From the NCBI RefSeq assembly GCF_918797505.1, contig NC_092801.1, forward strand, positions 13,950,001-14,014,000: DNA of 64,000 nucleotides, given 5' to 3'. Within the stretch, counting starts at the first letter, position 1; the number at the start of each line of letters is the position of its first letter. This document shows, one piece after another, positions 62,804 through 64,000 of this stretch. Position numbers and translations under genes: made by a program. The notes under the pieces were generated by a model. That model was not told the origin of the DNA. It saw only the letters and a list, made by a program, of their open reading frames with translations, and made no database searches. This DNA is from Bemisia tabaci (lineage: Eukaryota; Arthropoda; Insecta; Hemiptera; Aleyrodidae).

Positions 62804-64000
62804 TGGGTGTGAGTCTCATGGGCAACATTAGGATTTTCTGGACACCAATAGCGTGTATTGTGACGATTTACTTCACCATGCAAGAAAAAGGTTGCCTCGT
62901 CACTGAAGCAGGTGTGATTGACGAATTTGGGGTCTGCTGCAATTTTTTCTTGAATTGTTTCGCAAAATTGCATCCGACGGTCAAAATCATCTTAATTCAA
63001 CTCGTAAATCTGTTTGATTTTGTACGGGTGGAACTTATTGTTCTTCAGGGTTTTGTGCACCGTAAAAGTTGAGGTGTCATGTTTTTCGGCCACTTCGCGG
63101 ATTGATTGTCGCGGAGTTTCCGCATAATCTGTTGAAATATCGAGCTGCTGGTCTTCATCTAAAGTTGCCTCCCCGATCTTGGGGCATCCTTCACCGAAAA
63201 GGTCGTCTCAAATTTACGAATTAGGTCTCGAACGTAGACTCCGGAAGATGGGCGTTCGGGGTGAAGCAAATTGAACAAACGAACAGCCTCGTGTAAATTT
63301 GTGTTCGCTTGGGCGTAACAGTATACCATGTCCACTTTTTCTTCGTTGGGTCGAGGAGCCATGGTAAGCGCTGTTATCGAGAGAGGAGGAAAGCACAAGT
63401 CGTAGAAACAGTCACTTAAAACCACGTAATTACGTGATACGTAAAGAAATTAACGAAAACTCTCGAATATCGCACACGTGAGAAAAAACAATCGCCAAAA
63501 ATTGATTTTAAAACACTGAATTTTCAATAATGAACTGCTCTAATAAGCTATTTGGTAACTCGCGGATGTCACAACGAAACTAATGAAATCAGGAGGAAAA
63601 ACTTTGTCTGATCGGTAACTTACCTTTTCGGCAGACGAACTCATTCAATGTAATCTGATCAGGAATCATGGTGGATAGTTGATAAGATGTCCCCTAATCG
63701 GGACACACTGTGATAAGGATCTTCTTCGCACAATAATCCATCTGATTCACATCCCTGCAGTCGATGACATCGATAAATCTGTTTTTTTTTTGCATTAAAA
63801 AGGAAAAAAGTTGAAATAGTTGAGCTTTTTCAAAATTTTCAGAAAACAATATTCGAATGCTTAATGCTTGGCTAGAAAATTTGGAGGAAAGTTAATGTCC
63901 GCCTCCTCCTTAAAAGGCTGCCCGTCAACTTAACTAAACTTGAAAAATGTTTGTTCGTTTGTCTAAAAACTGTTACGGATTTGTTGTAACTTTGTCATTA

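Larger units (their letters stand above)
56326..63669 (-). pseudogene. DDE transposase (DUF4817 HTH + IS630/mariner-like catalytic domain), split by insertion
   Basis: Exon 1 is 63669-63624 and intron 63623-63371 (GT-AG, in-frame join). Exon 2 begins with the HTH NEEKVDMVYCYAQANTNLHE (DUF4817-like) near 63345. With frameshifts it continues through FCETIQEKIAADPKFVNH, CFSDEATFFLHGEVNRHN (first catalytic D) and YWCPENPNVAHET up to 62806. After the inserted element it resumes at 56863 with YPQKWNVWAGIFNN, GPFFIEGNLDG, QQDGAPPHYALAVRAYL (second D), WPPRSPDLSPLDFFLWGHL (third acidic residue) and the tail YQFEHLINNYKGK, stopping at 56328-56326. From memory it belongs to a very common insect IS630-superfamily transposase family. 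Broken by the insertion, at least two frameshifts and a stop near 56390. Confidence 0.85.
55461..64000 (-). mobile_element. IS630-type DDE transposon with ~0.78-kb inverted arms, right end beyond window
   Basis: The left arm 55461-56243 is the reverse complement of 63219-64000 with only a few differences. The match still holds at the last base of the window, so the right arm continues outside and the left arm may start before 55461. The transposase is read on the minus strand from the right arm to just inside the left arm. A 5.9-kb element interrupts it. The arms include the promoter-proximal part, exon 1, the intron and the start of exon 2, so both ends can drive transcription inward. Confidence 0.85.

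Overview
The window looks like repeat-dense, non-coding nuclear DNA from an animal, most likely an arthropod. It has AT-rich spacers, spliceosomal GT-AG signals, tRNA-derived SINE heads, I-group, Copia, Helitron and IS630-type transposons, and transposase families common in insect genomes. A sap-feeding hemipteran is a guess from the style of the repeats, not something the sequence proves. There are no bacterial operons, rRNA genes or CRISPR arrays, and no complete host gene. The only host-like coding signals are a signal-peptide exon (35022-35093, +) and a serine-rich terminal exon (22637-22882, -).

Layout, 1-25 kb: the 3' part of an I-group non-LTR retrotransposon ending in poly(A) (1-3007); a dispersed repeat and a foldback whose arms each carry a start exon with a splice donor (3265-4938); a CCCTGGTAAAAAT-ended element with a 42-bp minisatellite (5492-7345); an element with GGTAACTGGGC ends beside a broken transposase gene (8884-11275); a 4.7-kb CCCTGCTAAAAAT-ended element enclosing a 0.95-kb inverted repeat (12607-17318); foldbacks, a third element end of the same type and a non-LTR tail (19519-22566); then short repeats and MITEs (23706-24850).

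Layout, 25-49 kb: a decayed Helitron helicase with a recognisable 3' terminus (26946-28112); a ~184-bp tandem repeat present on both sides of a 2.9-kb element that has ~460-bp inverted ends and a PIN-like nuclease pseudogene (28556-34310); MITEs of two families (35478-37218, 44372-44612); a 0.7-kb-armed foldback (38741-40486); and several tandem-repeat fields (41840-47000).

Layout, 49-64 kb: a decayed Copia polyprotein runs into a ~4-kb near-perfect palindrome made of its own RNase H end (49780-54460). The window closes with an IS630-type DDE transposon (55461-64000+). Its 0.78-kb inverted arms both carry the promoter-proximal exons of the transposase. Its body is split by a 5.9-kb CACTG/CAGTG-ended insertion that holds a non-LTR tail, SINEs and a 1.43-kb TA-flanked palindrome.

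The unifying theme is inverted duplication. At least nine unrelated inverted repeats occur in 64 kb, with arms from about 80 bp to 2 kb. Arm pairs differ by substitutions and repeat number, so they are unlikely to be assembly artefacts. If transcribed, several would fold into long dsRNA. All family assignments are from motif recognition by eye; no database search was possible.
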